From the NCBI GenBank assembly GCA_934233735.1, contig CAKQGQ010000004.1, positions 1 to 64,000 of the forward strand: a stretch of 64,000 bases of DNA. Reading direction: 5' to 3'. This document shows, one piece after another, positions 17,047-24,453 of the stretch. How positions within the stretch are numbered: position 1 is the first letter of the stretch; each line of letters starts with the position of its first letter. A program made the translations under genes and the position numbers. A model generated the notes under the pieces. It was not told the DNA's origin and made no database searches. It saw only the letters and a list, made by a program, of their open reading frames with translations. Origin of the DNA: an uncultured Clostridia bacterium. GTDB taxonomy: Bacteria; Bacillota; Clostridia; Peptostreptococcales; Anaerovoracaceae.

Positions 17047-17850
17047 ATGGAAAACAAAAAAGTTTTTATACACGCAAACGATACGGAAATGTCGAAGAAG
17101 ATTGAAAAGATTTTGCGGGAAAAACTCGTGAAATCCGGGCTTCGTGTTTTCGAGGAAATTCATGAGGATACGGAGCTCATCATCTGTATCGGCGGCGACG
17201 GAACTCTCCTTCGCTGCCTGCGTACATACCGCTTCCCGACGATTCCGGTCGTGGGAATCAATACAGGACATCTGGGATTTTTCCAGGAGGTTTTGCCGGA
17301 AAAAATCGACGATTTTATCTTTCAGTACAATCAGGGAGATTTCACGGTGCATTCGTACAGCACTGTAATTTCAAAGGTGGAAACGCCGGACGGCATTTTC
17401 AAGGATATTGCCTTGAATGAAATTGCGATTAAAGGCGTGCCGAACTATCCGGTGCAGCTCAATATTTCGATTAACGACTCCTTCATCGAGCGTTTCAGCG
17501 GCGATGGAATCTGTGTTTCCACGCCTGCCGGAAGTACCGCCTACAATTATTCGCTGGGCGGCGCGATTGTCGATCCGCGTCTGAACCTTCTTCAGGTAGC
17601 TCCGATTGCGCCGATTAACACGGTTGCTTACCGCTCGTTTACTTCAAGCATTTTGCTGCCTGCCAACGATAAGCTTTCCATCATTCCGTGTGATGACGAG
17701 CACCGCAAGCTCAGCGTGGTGGCAGACGGCTCGGCTGTCGATTACAGCGATATACAAAAAATCGAGCTTTCCCTCTCGCGCAAAAAAGTGAATCTGGTTC
17801 GCTTCGAGTACAGCAGTTTTTGGGAAAAAGCAAAATCCAAGTTTTTATAG
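17047..17850 (+). CDS. nadK: NAD kinase
   Basis: Phosphorylates NAD to NADP. The ATG at 17047 is chosen because AGGAGA overlaps the pepF stop just upstream; longer in-frame starts lie inside pepF. The 267-residue product has the GGDGT nucleotide-binding motif (CIGGDGTLLR), the NTGHLGF segment and TPAGSTAYNYSLGG. The RNA-modification gene follows 12 bases later. Confidence 0.95.
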   Translation: MENKKVFIHANDTEMSKKIEKILREKLVKSGLRVFEEIHEDTELIICIGGDGTLLRCLRTYRFPTIPVVGINTGHLGFFQEVLPEKIDDFIFQYNQGDFTVHSYSTVISKVETPDGIFKDIALNEIAIKGVPNYPVQLNISINDSFIERFSGDGICVSTPAGSTAYNYSLGGAIVDPRLNLLQVAPIAPINTVAYRSFTSSILLPANDKLSIIPCDDEHRKLSVVADGSAVDYSDIQKIELSLSRKKVNLVRFEYSSFWEKAKSKFL

Positions 17851-17862
17851 AAAAGGTATCCT

Positions 17863-18864
17863 ATGTCAGAATTTAAATATATCGTTACGAAAGAAGATGT
17901 CAGCCGCAGCCTTTCGGTGAAGCAGCTTGTGCGTGCCAATTTCACATTTTCTTCGCGTTTGATGACCAAGCTCAAGCAAAACCATCTGGTCTTTCTGAAT
18001 GGAGAGGAGGTTCAGTGGTGGATTTCCCCAGCCATCGGAGATGTCATCAGCATCCTGCTTCCCGAGGAAAAAAGTGATTTTCCGCCTGAGGATATCCCGA
18101 TTTCCGTCATTTATGAGGACAGCGACCTTCTGGTCATTAACAAACAGCCGGGCGTAGTTGTCCACCCGACCAAAGGCAAGCCCTGTCATACGATTGCAAA
18201 CGGCATTATGAAAAAAATGCTTGATGATGGTGAAAGCTACAAGATACGCTTTGTGAACCGCCTGGATATGAATACATCCGGGCTTCTTATCGTTGCGAAA
18301 AACAGCCACGCGCAGGACAGTCTCACCAAACAGATGAATGCTGACGCAGGCTGTCTGCATAAGAAATATATGGCGATTGTGGTCGGTGAAATGCCTGAGG
18401 ACAGCGGCACGATTGATCTGCCGCTTGGAAGGCCTGACGAAAACGAAGTGGAACGCTGGGTACTGCCTGTCGAAAACGGCGGCTATCCGTCCGTTACACA
18501 TTACGAGGTTCTTGACCGTTTCGGCGGTTATTCCTTAGTCGAACTGGAACTTGAGACGGGCCGCACGCACCAGATTCGCGTCCACCTTTCCTATATCGGC
18601 TACCCGATTTTAGGTGACCACCTGTACTGCCACGGCGACCCGTTTGAATATCGCAGAATCCATGGGGATCCGCGTGATGATAAAGATTACAATCCGGAAT
18701 GCGGGCAAGGCGGTAAGGAAATCGTTTCCGACCTCATCGACCGCCAGGCGCTCCATGCGTTTTCCCTCACCTTCCGCCATCCGGTCAGAGGCAAAGAACT
18801 TCACCTCGAAGCACCGCTGCCCGCGGATATGCAGACCGTGATTGAACAATTGAAAACACACTAA
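17863..18864 (+). CDS. RluA-family pseudouridine synthase
   Basis: A 333-residue enzyme that isomerises uridine in RNA. An N-terminal S4-like segment (about 15-75) is followed by the catalytic domain with the family motif RLDMNTSGLLIVAK, the catalytic aspartate being Asp135, and later GRTHQIRVH. RluD-type large-subunit rRNA modification is likely, but RluA paralogues cannot be separated by eye. It is the last gene of pepF-nadK-rlu and ends at a long hairpin. Confidence 0.9.
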   Translation: MSEFKYIVTKEDVSRSLSVKQLVRANFTFSSRLMTKLKQNHLVFLNGEEVQWWISPAIGDVISILLPEEKSDFPPEDIPISVIYEDSDLLVINKQPGVVVHPTKGKPCHTIANGIMKKMLDDGESYKIRFVNRLDMNTSGLLIVAKNSHAQDSLTKQMNADAGCLHKKYMAIVVGEMPEDSGTIDLPLGRPDENEVERWVLPVENGGYPSVTHYEVLDRFGGYSLVELELETGRTHQIRVHLSYIGYPILGDHLYCHGDPFEYRRIHGDPRDDKDYNPECGQGGKEIVSDLIDRQALHAFSLTFRHPVRGKELHLEAPLPADMQTVIEQLKTH

Positions 18865-18879
18865 CCAAAAAACTTCTTA

Positions 18880-18924
18880 AAATTCAATAGTTTTTGCTGA
18901 AATTCAGCAAAAACTATTGAATTT
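18880..18924. terminator. Bidirectional terminator between rlu and murE-like
   Basis: A perfect inverted repeat with two 22-base arms separated by a single base, so the RNA stem can be about 20 bp long. It begins with an A-run and ends with a T-rich tail and lies between convergent genes, ideal for ending both transcripts. Confidence 0.85.
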
Positions 18925-18930
18925 ATAATA

Positions 18931-20469
18931 TTATTTCCCGATTTTCTTTAAAAACTTCTGCACGCGCTCTCCGTCCGTATCGGATGGATATACCTTATTT
19001 CCGCGTTTCATATACGCATCCGAGCCGCCTGCCAGCACAAGCACGCAGTTTTCCATTCCTTCTGCCTTCTTAAGAGCCGTATAGACAGCAGTATCACGGT
19101 CTGTGATAATCTCCGCCTTTTCCTTATGGTCGATATAGCTGAGAATTTCGCCACAAATCTTATTAATATCTTCCATTCCCGGGTCAAGCTCTGTAATTAC
19201 CACGAAATCCGCGTATTTCTCGGCGATTTCTCCGGCTTCCTTTCTGCGGTTGAATGCCTTGCCGCCGACGCAGCCGAACACAAATCCGACCTTGCGGTCA
19301 GGATACTGCTTCTTTACATAATCAAACAGCACCTGATAACTCATTTTATTATGCGCATAGTCCACGATAACATCTACGGAATCCTTAAGGCGATAGGTTT
19401 CCATTCTGCCCATTACCTTGACCGTTTCCAGTCCTTCGCGTATGGTTTCCGTCGGCACACCAAGCGATGCAGTCACCGCGATTGCCGCAAGCGCGTTATA
19501 AGCATTATATGCGCCGCCGATATTTACTGTAAACTCCTCTGTCTTGCCGAAAAGCTCAGCTTTCAGCAGAAGCCAGCCCTGCTTTTCGTCCACAGAAATG
19601 CCGTAAACATCCGGTCTTCTGCCGCCCACCTCGTTCATGCCAAAAGTAACCGTTTTTTCACAGTTTTGCTCAGCAAATTCCAGCGTCCGCTCCATATATA
19701 CAGGGTCCATGTCCAGATTTACGCATCCGATGCGGCTCTGCGTAAAGATTTTCAGCTTGGAAGTGAAATAGTCCTCCATGTCCTTATGCTCCGCCTCGGA
19801 AATATGGTCTCTGGAGATATTCGTGAATGCGCACACCTCAAAATGCAAATCCAGCGTGCGGTCATATTTCAGCGCCTGTGAAGAAACCTCCATCGCCAGA
19901 TATTCACAGCCGTTTTTCACGCAGTTATCCAGAATGTGATGCAGCTCGATGGTCTCAGGCGTCGTAAGCTTATATGCCTTTTTCTTGTTCTTGCCGTCAT
20001 AGGTGTAAATTCCCGACGAAAATCCGATTTCCCTGCCGCAGTACTTGTCCATGATGGCCTTGATCATGCTCGTCGTCGTGGATTTTCCCTTCGTTCCGGT
20101 CACACCGATTAACTTCATCTTGTCCCAGCTTCGGTCAAACGCAAAAGCCGAGATTTTAGAAATTGCCCTGCGGATATTATTTACAAAAATATGCGGAACC
20201 CCGTGCAGCGTTTCATCGGTGCTACACGCTGCCGCCACAGCAGAGCCCTCTTCGCAGATGAAAGCCGCCGCGCCTTTTTGCAAAGCATCTTTTAAGTATT
20301 CGGGCTTGAAATTCGCGCCTTTGCAGATAAAAAGAGTACCCTGCCCCGCTTCAAGCGAGTTGTAGGAAACATCCCGGATTTCTGCATGAAAATCGGCAGA
20401 GTCGGAATTGTCTTTCGTCCAAAGTCCCGACTCCGCAAGCATATTTAAATATTCTGACAGTTTTTTCAT
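18931..20469 (-). CDS. murE: MurE-like UDP-MurNAc-tripeptide ligase, atypical specificity motif
   Basis: ATP-dependent ligase expected to add the third residue to UDP-MurNAc-L-Ala-D-Glu. The 512-residue protein has all three Mur ligase domains: an N-terminal UDP-binding domain, the P-loop GVTGTKGKST (125-130) with ISRDH downstream, and a C-terminal domain. The motif that marks diaminopimelate-adding enzymes (DNPR) reads LDPG at 428-431, and the usual YAHTPD is YAHN at 371-374. YAHN with a DPx motif recalls the lysine-adding enzymes of lactic acid bacteria. It may therefore use lysine or another diamine, or be a paralogue of a canonical MurE located elsewhere. It is the last gene of the minus-strand set beginning with the P-loop ATPase. 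Confidence 0.82.
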   Translation of the reverse strand: MKKLSEYLNMLAESGLWTKDNSDSADFHAEIRDVSYNSLEAGQGTLFICKGANFKPEYLKDALQKGAAAFICEEGSAVAAACSTDETLHGVPHIFVNNIRRAISKISAFAFDRSWDKMKLIGVTGTKGKSTTTSMIKAIMDKYCGREIGFSSGIYTYDGKNKKKAYKLTTPETIELHHILDNCVKNGCEYLAMEVSSQALKYDRTLDLHFEVCAFTNISRDHISEAEHKDMEDYFTSKLKIFTQSRIGCVNLDMDPVYMERTLEFAEQNCEKTVTFGMNEVGGRRPDVYGISVDEKQGWLLLKAELFGKTEEFTVNIGGAYNAYNALAAIAVTASLGVPTETIREGLETVKVMGRMETYRLKDSVDVIVDYAHNKMSYQVLFDYVKKQYPDRKVGFVFGCVGGKAFNRRKEAGEIAEKYADFVVITELDPGMEDINKICGEILSYIDHKEKAEIITDRDTAVYTALKKAEGMENCVLVLAGGSDAYMKRGNKVYPSDTDGERVQKFLKKIGK

Positions 20470-20521
20470 TTGTAAACCTGCTTTCTTTCTTCAAATCGTA
20501 TTTATCATAGCACATTTGCTC

Positions 20522-21667
20522 TTATTTTTCCATCAGTTCTTTGATAATATTCTCGGCAGTCTTGCCTACCTGCGTAAAATTCATGTTCGGAATATACATC
20601 GCTTCCACCCGCATGTGCGCAGCTTTGGCTTTTTCAAGGCAGCGGATTCCCTTGTTAAGCAGGATGTCAAACTCTTCGGTCAGACTTTCAATCAGAGGCG
20701 CGCTGCGCTGGGCATCCGCCGCATCCATATAGTCGCCGATGTCCATCAAAATAATTTCCGGCTTGCTGACCGTCTGCGCACGCGTCTCCTCCTGCGTGTC
20801 TTCGTCAATAAAGATTTCCCATGGCTCGATGTCATGGTATTCGTTGACCGTCGTAAACGCCAGCCCGAGCTGCGGCACGATGAGGTGATCGATTTTTTCC
20901 TCCGGACAAATCGGGCAGTAAAAGCTTTCCACATCGAAACCACGATAGATGGCCCCCTCTTTTATAATATTCATCAGGCTTTGGTTGGCATAACCCAGAG
21001 GCGAATTGATAATGTAGACTCGATTTTGGTTTCGAAGCAGGCTTTCGGTGCAGCTTACGATTCCGCTTGCTGTAATTGCGCTCGCAAAGGCTTTCTTCTC
21101 CCTGCCCGGGCGAAGGGAAATATCATAGCCTGCATATTCCCTGCCGACGATGTCAGCCGCGATACGGTAAATCTCGCTGTATTCAACTGCTTTGCCGTAT
21201 ATGCCCTCAAGGCTGCGAAATACGCTTTTAGCGGCGTTTAAGTAGTTATACGCAATCTTATACCACTCCGAGCATTCCTCGTTTAAATCTATAATTTCAT
21301 CCTTGTTTGCCTCAATTCCATCCTCGTTCCAGAATTCTCCGAGGTTTACAATCTTATCGACAGCTCCGGGCGTCACAGGGTCCGTAATGTGCGGGCTGGT
21401 TCCGTCAATCAAAGCGACCTTTCTGTTTCGCAAAACCACTCCGTCCAGGGAATCTTCATCTGCCGAGCAGTGCAGATAGTCGATATCCTCTCCTAAATCC
21501 GCAAACGCTTTTGCTATTTTTTTCATAAAAGTCGATTTGCCGCTGCCCGGACCTCCCTTTATGCATATTATTTTGTGTGCCTCTCTCTGTCCTAAAATGT
21601 ATCTGTAATACGAAAAAAATCCCAGCGGCGTGTTATTACCCGGGAAATAATGTCTTTCTGCGGACAA
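20522..21667 (-). CDS. Conserved P-loop ATPase (PRK06851-like)
   Basis: A 381-residue soluble ATPase with a Walker A motif GGPGSGKST near residue 40 (KIICIKGGPGSGKSTFMKK). The protein looks like a duplicated P-loop fold: a second nucleoside-triphosphatase-like half begins around residue 190-220. It resembles the uncharacterised family PRK06851 found mainly in Clostridia and Bacilli; no biochemical function is established to my knowledge. The start follows a GGAGGT site. It lies 52 bases upstream of the murE-like gene on the same strand. Confidence 0.75.
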   Translation of the reverse strand: MSAERHYFPGNNTPLGFFSYYRYILGQREAHKIICIKGGPGSGKSTFMKKIAKAFADLGEDIDYLHCSADEDSLDGVVLRNRKVALIDGTSPHITDPVTPGAVDKIVNLGEFWNEDGIEANKDEIIDLNEECSEWYKIAYNYLNAAKSVFRSLEGIYGKAVEYSEIYRIAADIVGREYAGYDISLRPGREKKAFASAITASGIVSCTESLLRNQNRVYIINSPLGYANQSLMNIIKEGAIYRGFDVESFYCPICPEEKIDHLIVPQLGLAFTTVNEYHDIEPWEIFIDEDTQEETRAQTVSKPEIILMDIGDYMDAADAQRSAPLIESLTEEFDILLNKGIRCLEKAKAAHMRVEAMYIPNMNFTQVGKTAENIIKELMEK

Positions 21668-21732
21668 AGTATTACCTCCTTCAGTCTAAAATTTTCGTGA
21701 AGGCTTACGCTTCTCACTGCATTATCATATGC

Positions 21733-21762
21733 AAAAAAAGAGCCGGGTGTGTTTCCGGCTCT
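21733..21762 (-). terminator. Terminator after the DUF975 gene
   Basis: On the minus strand, an AGAGCCGG stem pairs across an 8-base loop and is followed by seven T residues, a textbook intrinsic terminator between the DUF975 gene and the P-loop ATPase gene. Confidence 0.85.
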
Positions 21763-21785
21763 CCGTGTTTTGGCATAATAAAGTT

Positions 21786-22613
21786 TTATTCTTCGTCTGT
21801 TTCTGTTGTTTCCGGTTCTTCCGTAACCGTGTAGGAAGCTTCCACCGTATGTTCATATCCCGTCTCCGGCATTACAACGACTAAGCGTTCGGTGAGCAGT
21901 TCATAGAACGCGGTGTTCGCCGTATAAATGTACACGTATACGAAAAGTGTTGGAATCGCCGCCACAAGCGCACCTAAAACACCTCCGGCAGCCATCCCTG
22001 CGAGAATACCCGATGGCAGACTTGCAAGCAGTGCCCATCCGATGAAAGTCAGCTGAAGGTAGAACAGTCTGCCCTTATTTCCGCGCATCAGCCTCTTGCT
22101 TTCTTCGATGCACTGCGTAACGGAATATTCCGGATGATCTGCTAAAATATAGAACGCTTGACTGTACCGATAGGATGCAATGATTCCCGGTATTACGAAA
22201 AGCAATCCCCAAAGAAATGTTTTTACGGTAACCAGAAGCTGCAGTAAAAATGCCTTTCCGAAATGGCTGAAGCCTTCAAATACAAGCGCATTGTCTACCT
22301 TTTTCGTGCGGAAAAAAGTTAAAAGTAATGTATACAAACCGAGTAGGAATGCGCCTCCGACGATAAAGTCGTAAATTCCGCCGCCGTAGCCGAGATTCGG
22401 CAGGCGTCCAAATGCAGCCTCCGGGATTCCCATGTCCATGTAAAGAACACTCGGATCATAGTAAAACATCCGTGATAAAAGCATCGCAACGCCCTCTGTC
22501 AAAAGATAATAAATGAGCACTGCGAGAAACATCGGCTTCCAATACCCTGCCAGAGATTTTCTTGCAATCTCCCTGATTTTCCATGCAGGTTCCAAAACAA
22601 TATGATTATTCAT
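21786..22613 (-). CDS. DUF975 family membrane protein
   Basis: A 275-residue membrane protein with five to six hydrophobic segments. The ATG at 22613 is preferred because GAAAGGGG lies just before it; this gives the typical family start MNNHIVLEPAWKIREIARKSL. Family-like features include FRTKKVDNALVFEGFSHFGKAFL and the Tyr-rich RYSQAFYILADHPEYS followed by SKRLMRGNKGRLF. The C-terminal tail is acidic and Thr/Glu-rich (EEPETTETDEE). The function of this family is unknown. Confidence 0.8.
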   Translation of the reverse strand: MNNHIVLEPAWKIREIARKSLAGYWKPMFLAVLIYYLLTEGVAMLLSRMFYYDPSVLYMDMGIPEAAFGRLPNLGYGGGIYDFIVGGAFLLGLYTLLLTFFRTKKVDNALVFEGFSHFGKAFLLQLLVTVKTFLWGLLFVIPGIIASYRYSQAFYILADHPEYSVTQCIEESKRLMRGNKGRLFYLQLTFIGWALLASLPSGILAGMAAGGVLGALVAAIPTLFVYVYIYTANTAFYELLTERLVVVMPETGYEHTVEASYTVTEEPETTETDEE

Positions 22614-22695
22614 GTATTTCCCCTTTCTCATATTTTCTTCTTTATTATACGCTAAGATTTTATATATTTCAATGTAAGAATTGAACGAAATTCGC

Positions 22696-22722
22696 TTGAC
22701 AAAGCTTTTTTTTCGGTATACT
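22696..22722 (+). promoter_or_regulatory. Candidate promoter of the thiT riboswitch transcript
   Basis: A perfect -35 TTGACA (22696-22701) and a -10 TATACT (22717-22722) are separated by a short 15-base spacer, just upstream of the riboswitch. A second hexamer TATAGT overlaps at 22722-22727 with a long spacer. The exact -10 is uncertain. Confidence 0.5.
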
Positions 22723-22730
22723 ATAGTCTC

Positions 22731-22868
22731 TGTGCTAGGGGAGCTTTTGCTGAGATTTACCGAAAGCATGTTGCGGAGAGATTCGCATTTTCGGATAAAC
22801 CCTCATAACCTGATCCGGTCAGTACCGGCGTAGGGAAGCGTATCCCCTCCCAACATTTTTTGAGGAGG
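22731..22868 (+). promoter_or_regulatory. TPP riboswitch (THI element) with translational OFF platform
   Basis: The conserved blocks of the thiamine pyrophosphate aptamer are present: GGGGAGC, GCTGAGA, ACCCTCATAACCTGATC, and CCGGCGTAGGGAAG. P1 forms between 22731-22736 and 22837-22842. Just downstream, TCCCCT (22843-22848) can pair with AGGGGA (22737-22742) inside the aptamer. The overlapping CCTCC (22846-22850) can instead pair with the GGAGG ribosome binding site of thiT (22864-22868). When TPP holds the aptamer, CCTCC is free to mask the ribosome site. The same short stem is followed by seven T residues, so some termination is also possible. Confidence 0.93.
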
Positions 22869-22875
22869 TTTTTTT

Positions 22876-23436
22876 ATGTCACAAAATCAATCAACCAAAG
22901 CAGGCAGAAGAAATGTTTACTGCCTCGTACTCTGCGCAATTTTAATGGCGCTTTCCTTTGTTCTTGGGATGGTAAAAATCATTCCGATGCCTTACGGCGG
23001 CTCCATTACGCTGTTCAGTATGCTGACGGCAACGCTCGCAGGGTATTTCTGCGGTCCGAAATGGGGACTTGCTTCCGGCGTGGCTTTAGGACTTTTAAAT
23101 CTGATTATCGACCCGGTGATTCTTTTCCCGATGCAGGTGCTGCTCGACTACATACTGGCATTCGGCTGCCTCGGACTTTCCGGTTTCTTCTCAAAGCAGA
23201 AATACGGCCTTTATGTCGGCTATGTCGTTGCAATTATCGGAAGATTTATCTGTTCTTTCCTTTCCGGTTTCCTTTTCTTCGGAGAATTCGCACCGGAAGG
23301 TATGAACCCGGTTTGGTACAGCTTCCTGTATAATATCTTCTATATCGGCGGCGAAGGAATCCTGACACTTATCGTTTTAGCAATTCCGCCGGTTAAGAAC
23401 ACGATTTACCGTCTGAAAGCAGAACATTTCGAATAA
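22876..23436 (+). CDS. thiT: Thiamine transporter ThiT (ECF S component)
   Basis: Substrate-binding membrane subunit of an energy-coupling-factor importer for thiamine. The 186-residue protein has about six membrane helices and family motifs: PMPYGGSITLFSMLTATLAGY, the GPKWGL segment and IIGRFICSFLSG. The shared ATPase and transmembrane ECF module (EcfA/EcfT) is not in the window, as is normal for group II ECF systems. It is preceded by a TPP riboswitch, which confirms the substrate, and followed by a terminator. Confidence 0.95.
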   Translation: MSQNQSTKAGRRNVYCLVLCAILMALSFVLGMVKIIPMPYGGSITLFSMLTATLAGYFCGPKWGLASGVALGLLNLIIDPVILFPMQVLLDYILAFGCLGLSGFFSKQKYGLYVGYVVAIIGRFICSFLSGFLFFGEFAPEGMNPVWYSFLYNIFYIGGEGILTLIVLAIPPVKNTIYRLKAEHFE

Positions 23437-23458
23437 ATATTTAAACGGTACGGACAGC

Positions 23459-23493
23459 AGAACCGCCGGCAAGCAGCTTGTCGGCGGTTCTTT
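23459..23493 (+). terminator. Terminator of thiT
   Basis: A GC-rich stem of about 15 bp (AGAACCGCCGGCAAG with its near-complement at 23477-23491) is followed by a short T run, directly after the thiT stop. Confidence 0.85.
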
Positions 23494-23532
23494 CGTGTGC
23501 AAATATAAGTACATAAACAATCTATTATCGGT

Positions 23533-24309
23533 TTATTTTCCCTGATATTCGTATGTAGTCTTATTCAGGAATGCCTTCATGCCTTCCTTCTGATCTTCCG
23601 TGCCGAAGCATACCCCGAAGCCCTCAGCTTCAAGTGCACAGCCGCTGAAGAGGTCAAGGTGATAACCCTTGTTTAAAAGAGTCTTGCAAGCCATTACAGC
23701 AACAGGCGCATTTGATGCGATTTTCTTCGCCAAAGCTTCAACTGTAGGAATCAGTTCTTCCGGTTCCACAACCTTCTGTACGAGACCCATTCTCAGCGCT
23801 TCGTCAGCCTTGATATTCTGAGCCGTGAGAATGAGCATTGCCGCATTTCCCGGTCCTACAATCTTCGAAAGTCTCTGTGTGCCGCCAAAGCCCGGTGTAA
23901 TGCCAAGACCTGCTTCCGGCTGTCCGAATACAGCCTTTGCGGAAGCGATTCTGAAATCACAAGCCATCGCAAGTTCGCATCCGCCACCGAGAGCAAAACC
24001 GTTTACCGCTGCGATTACCGGTTTTTCGGTCTTTTCGATGAAGTTCATAACCTTATGTCCCTTCTGTGCGAAGCGTTTTCCCTCTACTGCGTTCAGCGTG
24101 GACATCTGTGCAATATCAGCCCCTGCCACGAAAGCTCTTCCCTCACCTGTAACGATGACGCATCTTACTTCCTCATCCTGATCGATTACATTGAAAACTT
24201 CAAACAGTTCATCGAGAACGGTTGAGTTAAGTGCGTTCAGCGCCTCCGGTCTATTAATAGTAACTGTCGCTACTCTGTCTTTCACTTCATACTTAATTGT
24301 CTGATACAT
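23533..24309 (-). CDS. Enoyl-CoA hydratase/crotonase
   Basis: A 258-residue crotonase-fold enzyme that hydrates short-chain enoyl-CoA, for example crotonyl-CoA to 3-hydroxybutyryl-CoA. The ATG at 24309 gives the usual start MYQTIKYEVKDRVATVTINRPEALNAL. It shows the oxyanion-hole motif AGADIAQM, the two catalytic glutamates in the GGGCELAMACDF and GQPEAGLGITPGFGG segments, and the usual C-terminus. It stands alone here: no thiolase, hydroxybutyryl-CoA dehydrogenase or butyryl-CoA dehydrogenase is adjacent, so the pathway (butyrate formation or acyl degradation) is not certain. Confidence 0.9.
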   Translation of the reverse strand: MYQTIKYEVKDRVATVTINRPEALNALNSTVLDELFEVFNVIDQDEEVRCVIVTGEGRAFVAGADIAQMSTLNAVEGKRFAQKGHKVMNFIEKTEKPVIAAVNGFALGGGCELAMACDFRIASAKAVFGQPEAGLGITPGFGGTQRLSKIVGPGNAAMLILTAQNIKADEALRMGLVQKVVEPEELIPTVEALAKKIASNAPVAVMACKTLLNKGYHLDLFSGCALEAEGFGVCFGTEDQKEGMKAFLNKTTYEYQGK

Positions 24310-24404
24310 CTCATTTTTCCTTTCTATTATGCAGAAATATTCTGTTAATAGTTTAACACTTCTTCTTGCTTTAATCAAGAGCAAACCATGTTTTTATTCC
24401 AAAA

Positions 24405-24428
24405 CAGACTCCCGATTTCGGGAGCCTG
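24405..24428 (-). terminator. Terminator after hppA
   Basis: On the minus strand, a stem with a CTCCCGA core (one mismatch) and a short loop is followed by TTTT, 26 bases after the hppA stop. Confidence 0.7.
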
Positions 24429-24453
24429 TAAGAATCAATATTCGATTCAGATA

